This document shows positions 46,281 through 55,461 of a DNA stretch of 64,000 nt, piece after piece; within the stretch, counting starts at the first letter, position 1, and every line of letters begins with the position of its first letter. The stretch covers positions 1,922,001-1,986,000 of the forward strand of contig CAVOZT010000004.1 of NCBI GenBank assembly GCA_963701375.1. The letters run 5' to 3'. Below the pieces are notes generated by a model that saw only the letters and a list, made by a program, of their open reading frames with translations, did not search any database and was not told the origin of the DNA. The stretch is from CAVXTF01 sp963701375 (GTDB lineage Bacteria; Actinomycetota; Acidimicrobiia; Acidimicrobiales; CAVXTF01). A program made the position numbers and the translations under genes.

Positions 46281-46978
46281 CGCGCGCCCGCGTCGCTCGG
46301 GGCGGGGGCGGTGAGCGCGCCGGACCCCCTGGGCGCCTGCGCCGGCGCCGTCTCGGCGGCAGCCGCGCCGGCGGGCGCCGCCTCCGCGGGCAGCGTCTCC
46401 GGCACGACGCACGTCATCCCGTCGCTGAAGCCGGCGGCGCCGATCCCGAGCGCGAGGTTGAAGCGCCCGCGCATGTTCTCGACGGCGATCACGTTCGTCA
46501 GCTCGACGAGCTGCGCGTCGTCGAAGTGCTCGTGCAGCCGCGCGAACAGCTCGTCGGACACGCGCACCGGCGTGCTGCTGACGCCGACCGCGTAGTCGAG
46601 CACGAGCCGCTCGCGCTCGTCGAACAGATCGCTCTCGCGGTAGTGCGGCAGCGCGCGCAGCTCGGCCTCGCCGATCCCGGCGCGGCGCGCGATCGGCGAG
46701 GCGATGTCGATGCACCACTCGCAGTGCGTCAACGCCGCCGCCTTCAGCTCGGCGAGCACCTTCACCCGCTCCTCGACGCGGTGCGCGCGCGCGACGGCCA
46801 GCTCGAAGATCCCGTACCCGAGCAGCAGGCCGGGCGTGTTCGCGAACGCCGTCGCCGGCTCGATCATCTCGGTGCTCGTCGCGCGGCCGGTCAGCTTGCT
46901 CGTTTCGCGGCGTCCGAGCCACAGCAGCAAGCGCGTGAACGGTGCGGCCTTCGCGCCCGACACTCCTTCGATCCTCAT
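46277..46978 (-). CDS. Carboxymuconolactone decarboxylase (AhpD-like) family protein
   Basis: 233 residues. The CMD signature is present: LAELKAAALTHCEWCIDIAS with the redox pair CEWC and the helix EAELRALPHYRESDLFDERE; LVLDYAVGVSSTPVRVSDEL and AQLVELTNVIAVENMRGRFN follow. The CxxC plus downstream acid/His pattern resembles AhpD-type disulfide reductases or peroxidases. About 40 C-terminal residues are Ala/Pro-rich. ATG 46978 has GGAGG 7 nt upstream and overlaps the upstream membrane gene (ATGA). Confidence 0.88.
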   Translation of the reverse strand: MRIEGVSGAKAAPFTRLLLWLGRRETSKLTGRATSTEMIEPATAFANTPGLLLGYGIFELAVARAHRVEERVKVLAELKAAALTHCEWCIDIASPIARRAGIGEAELRALPHYRESDLFDERERLVLDYAVGVSSTPVRVSDELFARLHEHFDDAQLVELTNVIAVENMRGRFNLALGIGAAGFSDGMTCVVPETLPAEAAPAGAAAAETAPAQAPRGSGALTAPAPSDAGAR

Positions 46979-47427
46979 CGCTGCACCTCCGGTGGTCGAG
47001 TCGACTCGCGCGCCAGCCAGAGGAGCGCCGCCGTCGCGATCGCGAGCGAGGCGAAGTTGGCCGGACCGAGCCAGTGGGTATGCGCCGCGCCGATGTCGGC
47101 GAGGTGGTTGAGCGCGTGCAGGCCGTACTGCAACGCCAGCAGGCACAGCACCGGCGTTCGCCACGACGCCCGGCGATACGCGATCAGGCCGCCGGCGCCG
47201 AGCGCCGCGTAGAACGTCGCGAGGTCGCGCATGTAGTGGTCGTTCTGCGCGCCGTACGGGCCGACGTCTTCGAAGAACGCGTGCGGCGCGAACGTGAGCA
47301 TCGCCGCGATCGCGAGGTTGACGAGCGCGAACGCGAGGAGCCCGGCGGCGACCGTCGAGCCGCCTGCGCGCGCGTCGCCGTGCGCGCCGCTCGCGCGAGT
47401 CCTCGACGTGTTGCCGGCCGTTGACAC
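46975..47427 (-). CDS. Small four-helix membrane protein
   Basis: 150 residues with four predicted helices: AAGLLAFALVNLAIAAMLTF, LATFYAALGAGGLIAY, TPVLCLLALQYGLHALNHLA and ANFASLAIATAALLWLARES. Conserved-looking polar motifs are FFEDVGPYGAQNDHYMRD and HALNHLADIGAAH, with His/Asp residues inside the membrane part. This resembles small DoxX-like or DUF4345-like membrane proteins, but no family is sure. GTG 47427 is used. It is first gene of the operon with the CMD and epimerase genes. Confidence 0.75.
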   Translation of the reverse strand: MSTAGNTSRTRASGAHGDARAGGSTVAAGLLAFALVNLAIAAMLTFAPHAFFEDVGPYGAQNDHYMRDLATFYAALGAGGLIAYRRASWRTPVLCLLALQYGLHALNHLADIGAAHTHWLGPANFASLAIATAALLWLARESTRPPEVQR

Positions 47428-47462
47428 GAGCGCTACGTTACTCCGACGGTGGTTCCCAAACA

Positions 47463-48854
47463 GTGACCAATCTCAAGACAAAAGAGGGGACCAGTTATGG
47501 CCCAGAGCTGCTCGTGCGGCTGCGCGGCGGGCGCCGCCGCGCGCAGCTCGAGGATCGCCTGCGCGAGCTCGTGCGCGACGGCACGCTCGCCGGCGGCAGC
47601 CGGATGCCGTCCTCGCGCGCGCTCGCCGTCGACCTCGGCGTCTCGCGACGGCTCGTCGTCGAGGCATACGCGCAGCTGCTCGCCGAGGGCTACCTCCTCG
47701 CGCGCCGCGGCGCCGGCACGTTCGTCGCGGACGCCGGTGCGCTCGAGCGCGAGGCCCCCGCGCCCCCGTCGCAGAGCGCGGTGCAGTTCGACTTCTTCCC
47801 CGGCGCGCCCGACCTTTCCTCGTTCCCGCGAGCGTTGTGGCTGCGCGCAACGCGCGAGGTGCTGAGCACGGCGCCCGACGGCGCGTTCGCGTATCCCGAC
47901 GCGCGCGGCGCTCCCGCGTTGCGCGCGGCGCTCGCCGCTTACCTGCGCCGCGTCCGCGGCGTCGTCGTCGAGCCGGACGCGATCGTCGTCTGCAACGGAG
48001 CGACGCAGGGCCTCGCGCTGCTCGCTCGCGCGCTGCTGCGCCTCGGTGTCGCGTCGATCGACGTCGAGGACCCCGGACTGCCGCCGCACCGCAGCGTGCT
48101 CGCCTACGCGGGGCTCGACGTGCGCGGCGCGCCGGTCGACGAGGAGGGGATCGAGGTGCAGGCCCTGAGCGCGCCCGCCGCGCTGACGACGCCGGCGCAC
48201 CAGTGCCCGACCGGCGTCGTGCTCTCGCCCCGGCGCCGCGGCGAGCTCGTGCGCTGGGCGCGCGACGGCGGCCTCGTGATCGAGGACGACTACGACGCCG
48301 AGTTCCGCTACGACCGCGCGCCGCTCGGCGCGCTGCAGGGTCTCGCGCCCGAACGCGTCGTCTACCTCGGGACCGTCTCGAAGACGCTCGCGCCGGGCCT
48401 GCGGCTCGGCTGGCTCGTGCTGCCGCCGGCGCTGCTCGACGCCGTCGTCGAGGCGAAGGCGCTCGACGACCTCGGCTGCTCGGCGCTCGAGCAGCTCGTC
48501 CTGGCGCGGCTGCTCGAGACGGCCGCCTACGACCGCCACCTACGCCGCGCGCGCCGGCGCAACCGCCAGCGGCGCGACGCGCTGATCGCGGCGGTCGCGC
48601 GCGAGCTGCCCGGGGCGCGCGTCAGCGGCGTCTCGGCCGGCCTGCACGCGCTCGTGCGCCTGCCGCGCGCCGTCGAGCTGCGGGCGCTGCTGCGAGCGGC
48701 GGCGGTACGCTCGCTCGGCGTGTACCCGCTCGAGCTGCACCGGATCGAGCCGAGCGAGCAGGACGACGCGCTCGTGATGGGCTACGCGAACCTGTCCGAG
48801 CCGGCGATTGCCGCGGGCGTGGGCAGGCTGCGCGAGGCGCTCGATGAGCTCTGA
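47463..48854 (+). CDS. MocR/PdxR-type GntR regulator with aminotransferase domain
   Basis: 463 residues. The GntR winged helix (LEDRLRELVRDGTLAGGSRM; PSSRALAVDLGVSRRLVVEA; GYLLARRGAGTFVAD) is fused to a class I aminotransferase-like domain with DFFPGAPDLSSFPRALWLRA, the PLP region VIEDDYDAEFRYDR and the Lys in YLGTVSKTLAPGLRLGWLVL. MocR proteins sense PLP or amino-acid/PLP adducts. GTG 47463 is chosen; TTG 47421 and GTG 47508 are alternatives. Motif GACCA occurs twice (47465-47469 and 47488-47492) near the start and may be part of its operator. The divergent three-gene operon and the following PPOX gene are likely targets. Confidence 0.88.
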   Translation: MTNLKTKEGTSYGPELLVRLRGGRRRAQLEDRLRELVRDGTLAGGSRMPSSRALAVDLGVSRRLVVEAYAQLLAEGYLLARRGAGTFVADAGALEREAPAPPSQSAVQFDFFPGAPDLSSFPRALWLRATREVLSTAPDGAFAYPDARGAPALRAALAAYLRRVRGVVVEPDAIVVCNGATQGLALLARALLRLGVASIDVEDPGLPPHRSVLAYAGLDVRGAPVDEEGIEVQALSAPAALTTPAHQCPTGVVLSPRRRGELVRWARDGGLVIEDDYDAEFRYDRAPLGALQGLAPERVVYLGTVSKTLAPGLRLGWLVLPPALLDAVVEAKALDDLGCSALEQLVLARLLETAAYDRHLRRARRRNRQRRDALIAAVARELPGARVSGVSAGLHALVRLPRAVELRALLRAAAVRSLGVYPLELHRIEPSEQDDALVMGYANLSEPAIAAGVGRLREALDEL

Positions 48855-49374
48855 GCCGGCCCGCCGGCGCGCGCGTCCGGTTCCGGGGCGGCGCCTGCCG
48901 GCCGCGCTGCTCAGCGCGCGCATCGCCGCGCGCGCGGCGCCGCGCGGCGCGCGCACGGTCGGCGAGCGGCCGCGGACCGGCGCGATCGAGCAGCTCGCCG
49001 GCTGCAAGCGCGCGCTGCTCATCACCTACCGCCGCGACGGAACGGGGGTGCCGACGCCGGTGTGGGCGGCCGTGGCGGAGGGGCGGCTGTACGTGCGCTC
49101 GGAGCGCAGCTCGGGCAAGGTCAAGCGGCTGCGCAACGACGCGCGCCTGCTCGTCGCGCCGTGCACCGTGCGCGGCGAGCCGCTCGGCGCGCCGCTCGAG
49201 GCGAGCGCGCGCGTGCTCGCGCCCGACCGGGAGCCGCTCGCCGAGCGTGCGCTGGCGCGCCGCTACGGCCTCGGCCGGGAGCTGTTCGAGCGTGCGATGG
49301 ACCTGCTGCGCGTGGACATGTGCTTCCTCGAGATCACGCCGGGCGCGTGGGAGGGGGAGTCCTCAGGCGGCTGA
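48844..49374 (+). CDS. PPOX-class (F420/FMN-dependent) oxidoreductase
   Basis: 176 residues. The split-barrel fold reads IEQLAGCKRALLITYRRDGT, GVPTPVWAAVAEGRLYVRSE, SSGKVKRLRNDARLLVAPCT, then a helical stretch and the final strand MCFLEITPGAWE. The pattern TYRRDGTGVPTPVW…GKVKRLRN is typical of actinobacterial 'PPOX class F420-dependent' proteins. The first 40 residues are Arg/Pro/Ala-rich. It overlaps the MocR gene by 11 bp, suggesting coupling. It converges with the flavoprotein gene (12-bp overlap). The substrate is unknown. Confidence 0.88.
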   Translation: MSSEPARRRARPVPGRRLPAALLSARIAARAAPRGARTVGERPRTGAIEQLAGCKRALLITYRRDGTGVPTPVWAAVAEGRLYVRSERSSGKVKRLRNDARLLVAPCTVRGEPLGAPLEASARVLAPDREPLAERALARRYGLGRELFERAMDLLRVDMCFLEITPGAWEGESSGG

Positions 49375-50469
49375 GGCCGGCGCGCTGGCCGACAGCGCCG
49401 TCAGGCGCGAGCGGGTCAGCGCGCGCGGGCCGTCGGCGACGAACGCGGGCGGCGCGATCGCGAGGTACTGGTCGAACACCCAGCCGCACAGCCGGCGGTT
49501 CTCGAAGCAGCGGACGATCGCCGTCAGCGAGCGACTCGGCGTGATCCGCCCGACCGCCTGCTGCACGCGCAGCATCCACTCGAACTTGCGCCCGTGGGCC
49601 GCAGAGAACGCGCCGTAGCGCGCGAGCGCCTGCTCGCGCGTGCGCCGCCCCTCGACGACGGCGCGCAGCTCGCGCCCGCAGGCGAGTCCGAAGTACAGCG
49701 CCGTGCGGATTCCCTCGGCCGTCAATGGGAGACAGTGACCGGCCGAGTCGCCGACGAAGAACACGCCGTCCTCGGTCGCCGCCCGGAGCTTGTGCGGGAT
49801 CCAGTTTCCCTGATAGCGCTCGGCCGCGACGCCGAGGTCGCCGGCGAGCCTGACGGTCGGGTCCTTGACGTGGTGCGAGGGCCAGAACGAGCCGACGCCG
49901 ACGCGCAGCTCGTCCTCGGCGGGGAAGCTCCACGAGTAGCCCGCGCGCACGTAGCGCGGGTCGACCCACAGCTCCATCTCCTCGCCGCGCGCGTGCGGAT
50001 GCACCTCCAGCCCGCGCGAGAGGCGCGCGTTCGGCGGCTGGATCGTCGCTCCGTTGGACAGCACGCGCCGCCAGCCGAGCCCGTCGACGACGAGCGGCGC
50101 GCGCAGCGCGCCGCGGTCGGTGTGCACGGTGCTCCCCTCGCGCCCGGTGACGGTCGCCGTCTCGAACTCGACCTCGCCGTCGTCCGCCTGCGCCCACAGC
50201 AGCGCGCACAGCTCGCGGTAGTCGAACGTCGAGAAGGACCACGGCAACGACCAGCGCGCCGTCGCAAACGGCGTGTGCACGACGAGCTCGTCGAACGTCT
50301 GACGATGCGAGGCCTGCAGGTCCATCGCGTTCAGCCAGCGCGTCGGCATCGCGCAGGCCGAGGTCTGTCGCTCGCCGATCTCGTAGCGGTCGATCACCAG
50401 CACGCGCGCGCCGGAGCCGGCCAGCTCGCGCGCGATCGCCAGGCCGGCGAAGCTCGCGCCGCACACCAA
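49363..50469 (-). CDS. FAD-dependent oxidoreductase, geranylgeranyl reductase-like (start uncertain)
   Basis: About 370 residues. The FAD site is DVLVCGASFAGLAIARELAG, with VLVIDRYEIGERQTSACAMP; later GDSAGHCLPLTAEGIRTALY is the second FAD motif, and DPRYVRAGYSWSFPAEDELR the substrate-domain strand. This layout fits geranylgeranyl reductase/halogenase-type flavoproteins, which saturate isoprenoid chains. No ATG or GTG opens this frame in a sensible place; TTG 50469 is a minimal start and truncates the first strand. ATG 50531 would fit if one base were missing just after it, giving MPVSSDDAG…. The gene is divergent from rpsA. Confidence 0.75.
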   Translation of the reverse strand: MVCGASFAGLAIARELAGSGARVLVIDRYEIGERQTSACAMPTRWLNAMDLQASHRQTFDELVVHTPFATARWSLPWSFSTFDYRELCALLWAQADDGEVEFETATVTGREGSTVHTDRGALRAPLVVDGLGWRRVLSNGATIQPPNARLSRGLEVHPHARGEEMELWVDPRYVRAGYSWSFPAEDELRVGVGSFWPSHHVKDPTVRLAGDLGVAAERYQGNWIPHKLRAATEDGVFFVGDSAGHCLPLTAEGIRTALYFGLACGRELRAVVEGRRTREQALARYGAFSAAHGRKFEWMLRVQQAVGRITPSRSLTAIVRCFENRRLCGWVFDQYLAIAPPAFVADGPRALTRSRLTALSASAPASAA

Positions 50470-50571
50470 GACGTCGCAGTCGCGCTGAAGCGGCGTGCGC
50501 GCCGCCCCCGCGTCGTCGCTCGAACAGGCATCTGTCCAGCAATCATACGGACGGCCGATGTTTCGCTGCGC

Positions 50572-50577
50572 TAGGCT
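50572..50577 (+). promoter_or_regulatory. rpsA -10 box, leaderless start
   Basis: TAGGCT is followed by 6 nt and then the rpsA GTG, so the first transcribed base would be at or next to the start codon. The same box sequence precedes the Rho-like gene (35933-35938) and the nitroreductase (61657-61662). No clear -35 hexamer is seen. Confidence 0.55.
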
Positions 50578-50583
50578 TCGCCG

Positions 50584-52086
50584 GTGCAAACGGTGATCGA
50601 GAATCCTCAAGCCCACGTGGTCGAGGGGTCCAACGGGCTCCTGCTGGAGGTCGACGGCGCGATCGTCCCCAACTACGAGGCGACGTTCCGCACGATCGAG
50701 GAGGGCGAGGTCGTCACCGGTCACGTCGTGCGGATCGACAAGGACGAGGTCCTCGTCGACATCGGCTACAAGTCCGAGGGCGTCATCCCGGCGAACGAGC
50801 TGTCGATCCGCAAGTCGGTCGACCCAAAAGACGAGGTGCACCTCGGCGAGGAGGTCGACGCGATCGTCATGACCAAGGAGGACCAGGACGGTCGCCTGAT
50901 CATGTCGAAGAAGCGCGCCCGCTTCGAGAAGGCCTGGCGGCGCATCGAAACGGCGGCAGAGTCCGGCGAGCCGGTCGAGGGCACCGTGATCGAGGTCGTC
51001 AAGGGCGGCCTGATCATCGACCTCGGCGTGCGCGGCTTCCTGCCGGCGTCGCTCGTCGACATCCGCCGCGTGCCGAACCTCGACGAGTACATGGGCACGA
51101 AGATCGAGACGAAGGTGATCGAGCTGAACCGATCGCGCAACAACGTCGTGCTCTCGCGCCGCGCGGTGCTCGAGGAGGAGCGCAAGGAGGTCCGCCAGCA
51201 GATCCTCGACCGCCTGCAGCCCGGACTGATCGTCGAAGGCCAGATCTCCAACATCGTCGACTTCGGCGCGTTCGTCGACCTCGACGGGATCGACGGCCTG
51301 ATCCACATCTCCGAGCTCTCGTGGTCGCACGTCAACCACCCGAGCGAGATCCTCACGATCGGCGACACGGTCAAGGTCAAGGTGCTCGACATCGACCGCG
51401 ACCGCCAGCGCATCTCGCTCGGCCTGAAGCAGACGCAGGAGGACCCGTGGCAGCGGATCGTCGACACGTACAGCGTCGGCGACGAGCTCGAGGGCAAGGT
51501 CACGAAGGTCGTCACGTTCGGCGCGTTCGTCGAGATCCTCGACGGCGTCGAGGGGCTCGTGCACATCTCCGAGCTCGCGCCGCACCACGTCGAGAGCCCC
51601 CGAGAGATCGTGCATCCGGGCGACGAGATCCGCGTGAAGATCCTCGAGATCGACTCCGAGCGCCGCCGCCTCTCGCTGTCGGCCAAGCGCGTCGAGGACC
51701 AGATCCTGCCGGTGTCGCGCCCGAGTGACTCCCAGCCGGCCGCCGGCGCCGAGGAGACGGCTGCGCAGGCGCCGGCCGAGGCGAGCGCCGAGGCCGCATC
51801 GGCCGCGCCGTCCGAGGCGCCGGCCCCCGAGACGGCGGCCCCGGAGACGGCGGCCCCGGAGGCGCCGGCCGAGGACGATGCCGCCGCGCCGGCGGACCCC
51901 GCTGCGGCGACGCCGACCGACACGAGCGCCGAGGCCGTCGTCGCCGAGCCCGCGAGCGACGAGCAGCCGCAGGCCGAGGCCGGCGCGGACGAGCGTGCCG
52001 CCGAGCAGGCCTCCGAGGCCCCGGACGAGGCCGCGGAGCCGGAGGCCGCCGCGGAGCCGGCGGCGGCCGAGCCCACGCAGGACTGA
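50584..52086 (+). CDS. rpsA: 30S ribosomal protein S1
   Basis: 500 residues with four S1 RNA-binding domains at about 37-105 (GEVVTGHVVRIDKDEVLVDI), 120-190 (VEGTVIEVVKGGLIIDLGVR), 207-276 (VEGQISNIVDFGAFVDLDGI) and 292-362 (LEGKVTKVVTFGAFVEILDG). This is the actinobacterial four-domain form. The last 120 residues are a very acidic Ala/Glu/Pro tail with short internal repeats (APET AAPET AAPE), longer than usual. The protein helps mRNA bind the small subunit. Its own start appears leaderless. Confidence 0.96.
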   Translation: MQTVIENPQAHVVEGSNGLLLEVDGAIVPNYEATFRTIEEGEVVTGHVVRIDKDEVLVDIGYKSEGVIPANELSIRKSVDPKDEVHLGEEVDAIVMTKEDQDGRLIMSKKRARFEKAWRRIETAAESGEPVEGTVIEVVKGGLIIDLGVRGFLPASLVDIRRVPNLDEYMGTKIETKVIELNRSRNNVVLSRRAVLEEERKEVRQQILDRLQPGLIVEGQISNIVDFGAFVDLDGIDGLIHISELSWSHVNHPSEILTIGDTVKVKVLDIDRDRQRISLGLKQTQEDPWQRIVDTYSVGDELEGKVTKVVTFGAFVEILDGVEGLVHISELAPHHVESPREIVHPGDEIRVKILEIDSERRRLSLSAKRVEDQILPVSRPSDSQPAAGAEETAAQAPAEASAEAASAAPSEAPAPETAAPETAAPEAPAEDDAAAPADPAAATPTDTSAEAVVAEPASDEQPQAEAGADERAAEQASEAPDEAAEPEAAAEPAAAEPTQD

Positions 52087-52122
52087 CACGCCCTGGGCGA
52101 CGCCGAGCAGGCCGCGCCGGTC

Positions 52123-52722
52123 GTGCCGTTCGTCGGGCTGACCGGGGGCATCGGCGCCGGCAAGTCGACGGCGCTCGCAGCGCTCGAGCGTCTCGGCGCG
52201 GCGACGATCTCGAGCGACGCGGTCGTGCACGAGCTGTGGGCCGGCGACGAGCGGCTGCGCCAGGCCGTCGTCGGGCGATGGGGGCCCGAGGTGGCGCCGC
52301 GGGGCGCGATCGACCGCTCGGCCGTCGCCGAGCGTGCTTTCGCCGACCCCGCCGAGCGCGCGTGGCTCGAGGGGATGCTGTGGCCGCTCGTCGGCGCGCG
52401 AGTCGCGGCATGGCTCACCGACGCCCGCGCCGAGCCGCCGGACGGGTCGGCGCCGCCTCGCGCGGCGGTCGTCGAGGTGCCGTTGCTGTTCGAGTCCGGG
52501 CAGGAGGGCATCTACGACGCGACGATCGCCGTCGTCTCCGACGAGGCCGTTCGCCGCGAACGGGCCGCTGCGCGCGGCCACGCATCGCTCGACGAGCGCG
52601 CCGCGCGCCAGCTCTCGCAGGAGGAGAAGGCGCGACGCGCGACGTTCGTCGTCCGAAACGACGGCAGCGAGCGGGACCTCGAGCGCGAGTTGTCATCGGT
52701 CCTTGAGAAGCTAGGACGATGA
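52123..52722 (+). CDS. coaE: Dephospho-CoA kinase
   Basis: 199-residue P-loop kinase for the last step of CoA synthesis. It has FVGLTGGIGAGKSTALAALE (Walker A), TISSDAVVHELWAGDE (CoA-site Asp), VVEVPLLFESGQEGIYDATI and the lid QLSQEEKARRATFVVRNDGS. GTG 52123 is the only start in the 36 bp after rpsA. It overlaps the transglycosylase gene as ATGA. An rpsA-coaE neighbourhood is common in actinobacteria. Confidence 0.95.
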   Translation: MPFVGLTGGIGAGKSTALAALERLGAATISSDAVVHELWAGDERLRQAVVGRWGPEVAPRGAIDRSAVAERAFADPAERAWLEGMLWPLVGARVAAWLTDARAEPPDGSAPPRAAVVEVPLLFESGQEGIYDATIAVVSDEAVRRERAAARGHASLDERAARQLSQEEKARRATFVVRNDGSERDLERELSSVLEKLGR

Positions 52723-53348
52723 GCCGCCAGACGGCGATCGCCCACCATGGCCTGCGGCGCACGCGGCGCGCCGGGCGGCGGACGCTCGGGACGTTGGCGG
52801 CGCTCGCGCTCGTCGCGCTGCTCGCGGTGATCGTCGCGACCGAGGTCGACCACGCGGTCAACCGCCTCGGGCTGCCGCTGACCGATGCGTCGGTGATCCG
52901 CCAGCAGGCCGCCGAGAAGCGCCTGGACCCGGCGCTCGTCGCGGCGGTGATCTACGCGGAGAGCAAATTCGACCCGCGTCCGTCCTCGGCCGGCGCCGAG
53001 GGCCTGATGCAGATCCTGCCGGAAACGGCGTACTACATCGCGCACCTGTCGGGCGGCACGCAGTTCACGGCGAGCGACCTGTCGACGCCGAGCATCAACG
53101 TCGCCTACGGCACGTACTACCTGCGCTACCTGCTGGACCACTACGAAGGCAACGAGATGCTCGCCGTCGCCGCGTACAACGCCGGCCTGGCGAACGTCGA
53201 CCGCTGGGTCGCGCAGGCGCGCGCCGACGGAAAGAGCCTGACGGTCGCGGCGATCCCGTTCCCGGAGACGCGCGCGTACGTCGAACGCGTGCTCGGCGCG
53301 CAGCAGGAGTACCGCGCCTCCTACGCACGCCAGCTCGGGCTGCAGTGA
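52719..53348 (+). CDS. Membrane-anchored lytic transglycosylase (SLT family)
   Basis: 209 residues. A basic N terminus and a single signal-anchor helix (TLGTLAALALVALLAVIVAT) precede the SLT domain: VIYAESKFDPRPSSAGAEGL with the catalytic Glu, then GLMQILPETAYYIA, YGTYYLRYLLDHYEGNEMLA and VAAYNAGLANVDRW. It cleaves peptidoglycan glycan strands outside the membrane. It is coupled to coaE (ATGA). Unlike the enzyme at 18161-19333 it has no peptidase domain and belongs to general wall turnover. Confidence 0.93.
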   Translation: MSRQTAIAHHGLRRTRRAGRRTLGTLAALALVALLAVIVATEVDHAVNRLGLPLTDASVIRQQAAEKRLDPALVAAVIYAESKFDPRPSSAGAEGLMQILPETAYYIAHLSGGTQFTASDLSTPSINVAYGTYYLRYLLDHYEGNEMLAVAAYNAGLANVDRWVAQARADGKSLTVAAIPFPETRAYVERVLGAQQEYRASYARQLGLQ

Positions 53349-53434
53349 GGCCGTCCGTGAGCGGCGTTCGCGCATCGTGGTTGCGGTGGGGTCGAGCGGT
53401 CCGCGCCGCTTGATCGTCTCGCTACGGTAGGACG

Positions 53435-55451
53435 ATGCCCGAGTTCAAGCTCGACTCGATCTTCACGCCGACCGCCGACCAGCCCAACGCGATCGCCGCG
53501 CTGGCGGAGGGGGTCGAGGCGGGCGAGCGCTTCCAGACGCTGCTCGGCGCGACCGGGACCGGCAAGACGATGGCGATGGCGGGCGTGATCGAGGCGGTGC
53601 AGCGGCCGACGCTCGTGATCGCGCACAACAAGACGCTCGCGGCGCAGCTGTGCAACGAGTTCCGCACGTTCTTCCCCGACAACGCCGTCGAGTACTTCGT
53701 CTCGTACTACGACTACTACCAGCCCGAGGCGTACGTGCCGAGTCGCGACCTGTACATCGAGAAGGACTCGGCGATCAACGAGGAGGTCGACCGCCTGCGC
53801 CACGCGGCGACGGCCGCCGTGTTCGCGCGCCGCGACGTGATCGTCGTCGCGTCGGTCTCGTGCATCTACGGCCTCGGCTCGCCGGAGACGTACGAGATGA
53901 ACATGCAGATCCTCAACCGAGGACAGGAGATCGATCGCGACAAGCTGCTGCGCAAACTCGTCTCGATCCAGTACACGCGCAACGACCAGGTGCTCTCGCG
54001 CGGCAGCTTCCGCGTTCGCGGCGAGACGCTCGAGGTGTTCCCGGCGTACGCCGAGACGGCGTTCCGCGCGACGCTGTTCGGCGACGAGGTCGAGCGGCTG
54101 CAGCACTTCGACCCGCTGACGGGCGAGCTGCTCGAGGACGACCTCGAGCACGTCGCGATCTGGCCGGCGACGCACTACAACGTCAAGGAGGGGACGATCG
54201 AGGACGGCGTCGCCGAGATCGGGCGCGAGCTGAACGAGCGTTGCGAGCAGCTCGAGGCCGAGGGCAAGCTGCTGGAGTCCCATCGGCTGCGCCAGCGCAC
54301 GCAGTACGACATGGAGATGCTGCGCGAGATGGGGTTCTGCTCCGGGATCGAGAACTACTCGCGGATCCTCGACAAACGCCAGCCCGGCGAGCGGCCGTAC
54401 TGCCTGATCGACTACTTCCCCGAGGACTTCATCTGCTTCATCGACGAGTCCCACCAGACGGTGCCGCAGATCGGCGGCATGTTCGAGGGCGATCGCTCGC
54501 GCAAGCAGACGCTCGTCGACTACGGCTTCCGCCTGCCGAGCGCGCTCGACAACCGGCCTCAGCGCTTCGAGGAGTTCCTCTCGATCACGCCGCAGATGAT
54601 GTTCGTCTCGGCGACGCCCGGCGAGTACGAGCGCACGCAGTCGACGCGCGTGGTCGAGCAGATCGTCAGGCCGACGGGGATCGTCGACCCGCGCGTCGAG
54701 GTGCGCGAGACGAAGAACCAGATCGACGACCTGATGAACGAGGTGCGCGAGCGCATCGAGCGCGACGAGCGCGTGCTGGTCACGACGTTGACGAAGAAGA
54801 TGTCCGAGGATCTCTCGCAGTACCTGCTGGAGATGGGCTTCAAGACGCGCTACCTGCACTCCGAGATCGACACGCTCGAACGGATCCAGATCATCCGCGA
54901 CCTGCGCCTCGGCGAGTACGACGTGCTCGTCGGCGTCAACCTGCTGCGCGAGGGGCTCGACCTGCCGGAGGTCTCGCTCGTCGCGATCCTCGACGCCGAC
55001 AAGGAGGGCTTCCTGCGCGGCGAGACCTCGCTGATCCAGACGATCGGCCGCGCCGCGCGCAACGTCGACGGGACCGTGCTGATGTACGCCGACAAGGAGA
55101 CCAAGGCGATGCGCGCGGCGATCTCGGAGACCGACCGCCGCCGCGAGATCCAGCTCGCATACAACGAGGAGCACGGGATCACGGCGGCGACGATCGTCAA
55201 GGGCACCCGACATCGCCGAGTTCCTGCAGTCCGAGTCGAAGCTGCCGAAGGGGCGCAAACGTCGCACGGCGAAGCGCGGCAAGGGCGAGGAGATGCCGCG
55301 CCACGAGCTCGAGAAGATGGTCGTCGAGCTCGAGGAGGAGATGGTCGCGGCGGCCGACGAGCTGCGCTTCGAGTACGCCGCGCAGCTGCGCGACGAGCTG
55401 CGCGAGCTGCGGCGCGACCTGCGTGAGATCCAAGCCGCCGACATCGCCTAG
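53435..55451 (+). pseudogene. uvrB: Excinuclease ABC subunit B, frame broken near the C terminus
   Basis: UvrB is intact to about residue 590: GATGTGKTMAMAGVIEAVQR (Walker A), VEYFVSYYDYYQPEAYVP (beta-hairpin that locks damaged DNA), FIDESHQTVPQIGGMFEGDR (DE-H box), SATPGEYERTQS and VGVNLLREGLDLPEVSLVAI. After EEHGITAATIVKG the frame breaks at about 55203-55208; the true end continues in another frame as DIAEFLQSESKLPKGRKRRT … EEMVAAADELRFEYAAQLRD (UVR domain, which binds UvrC) to a stop at 55451. Two missing bases would restore about 672 residues. A sequencing indel is the simplest explanation. TACGGT lies 6 nt before the ATG. No SOS box is seen here. Confidence 0.9.
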
Positions 55452-55461
55452 GATTGCCGCC

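Noticed and set aside
50531..50546. ATG codons 50531 and 50546 as the start of the flavoprotein gene
   Set aside because: They are out of frame with the FAD-binding motif as the sequence stands; they would fit only if a base is missing, so TTG 50469 is given with a warning.
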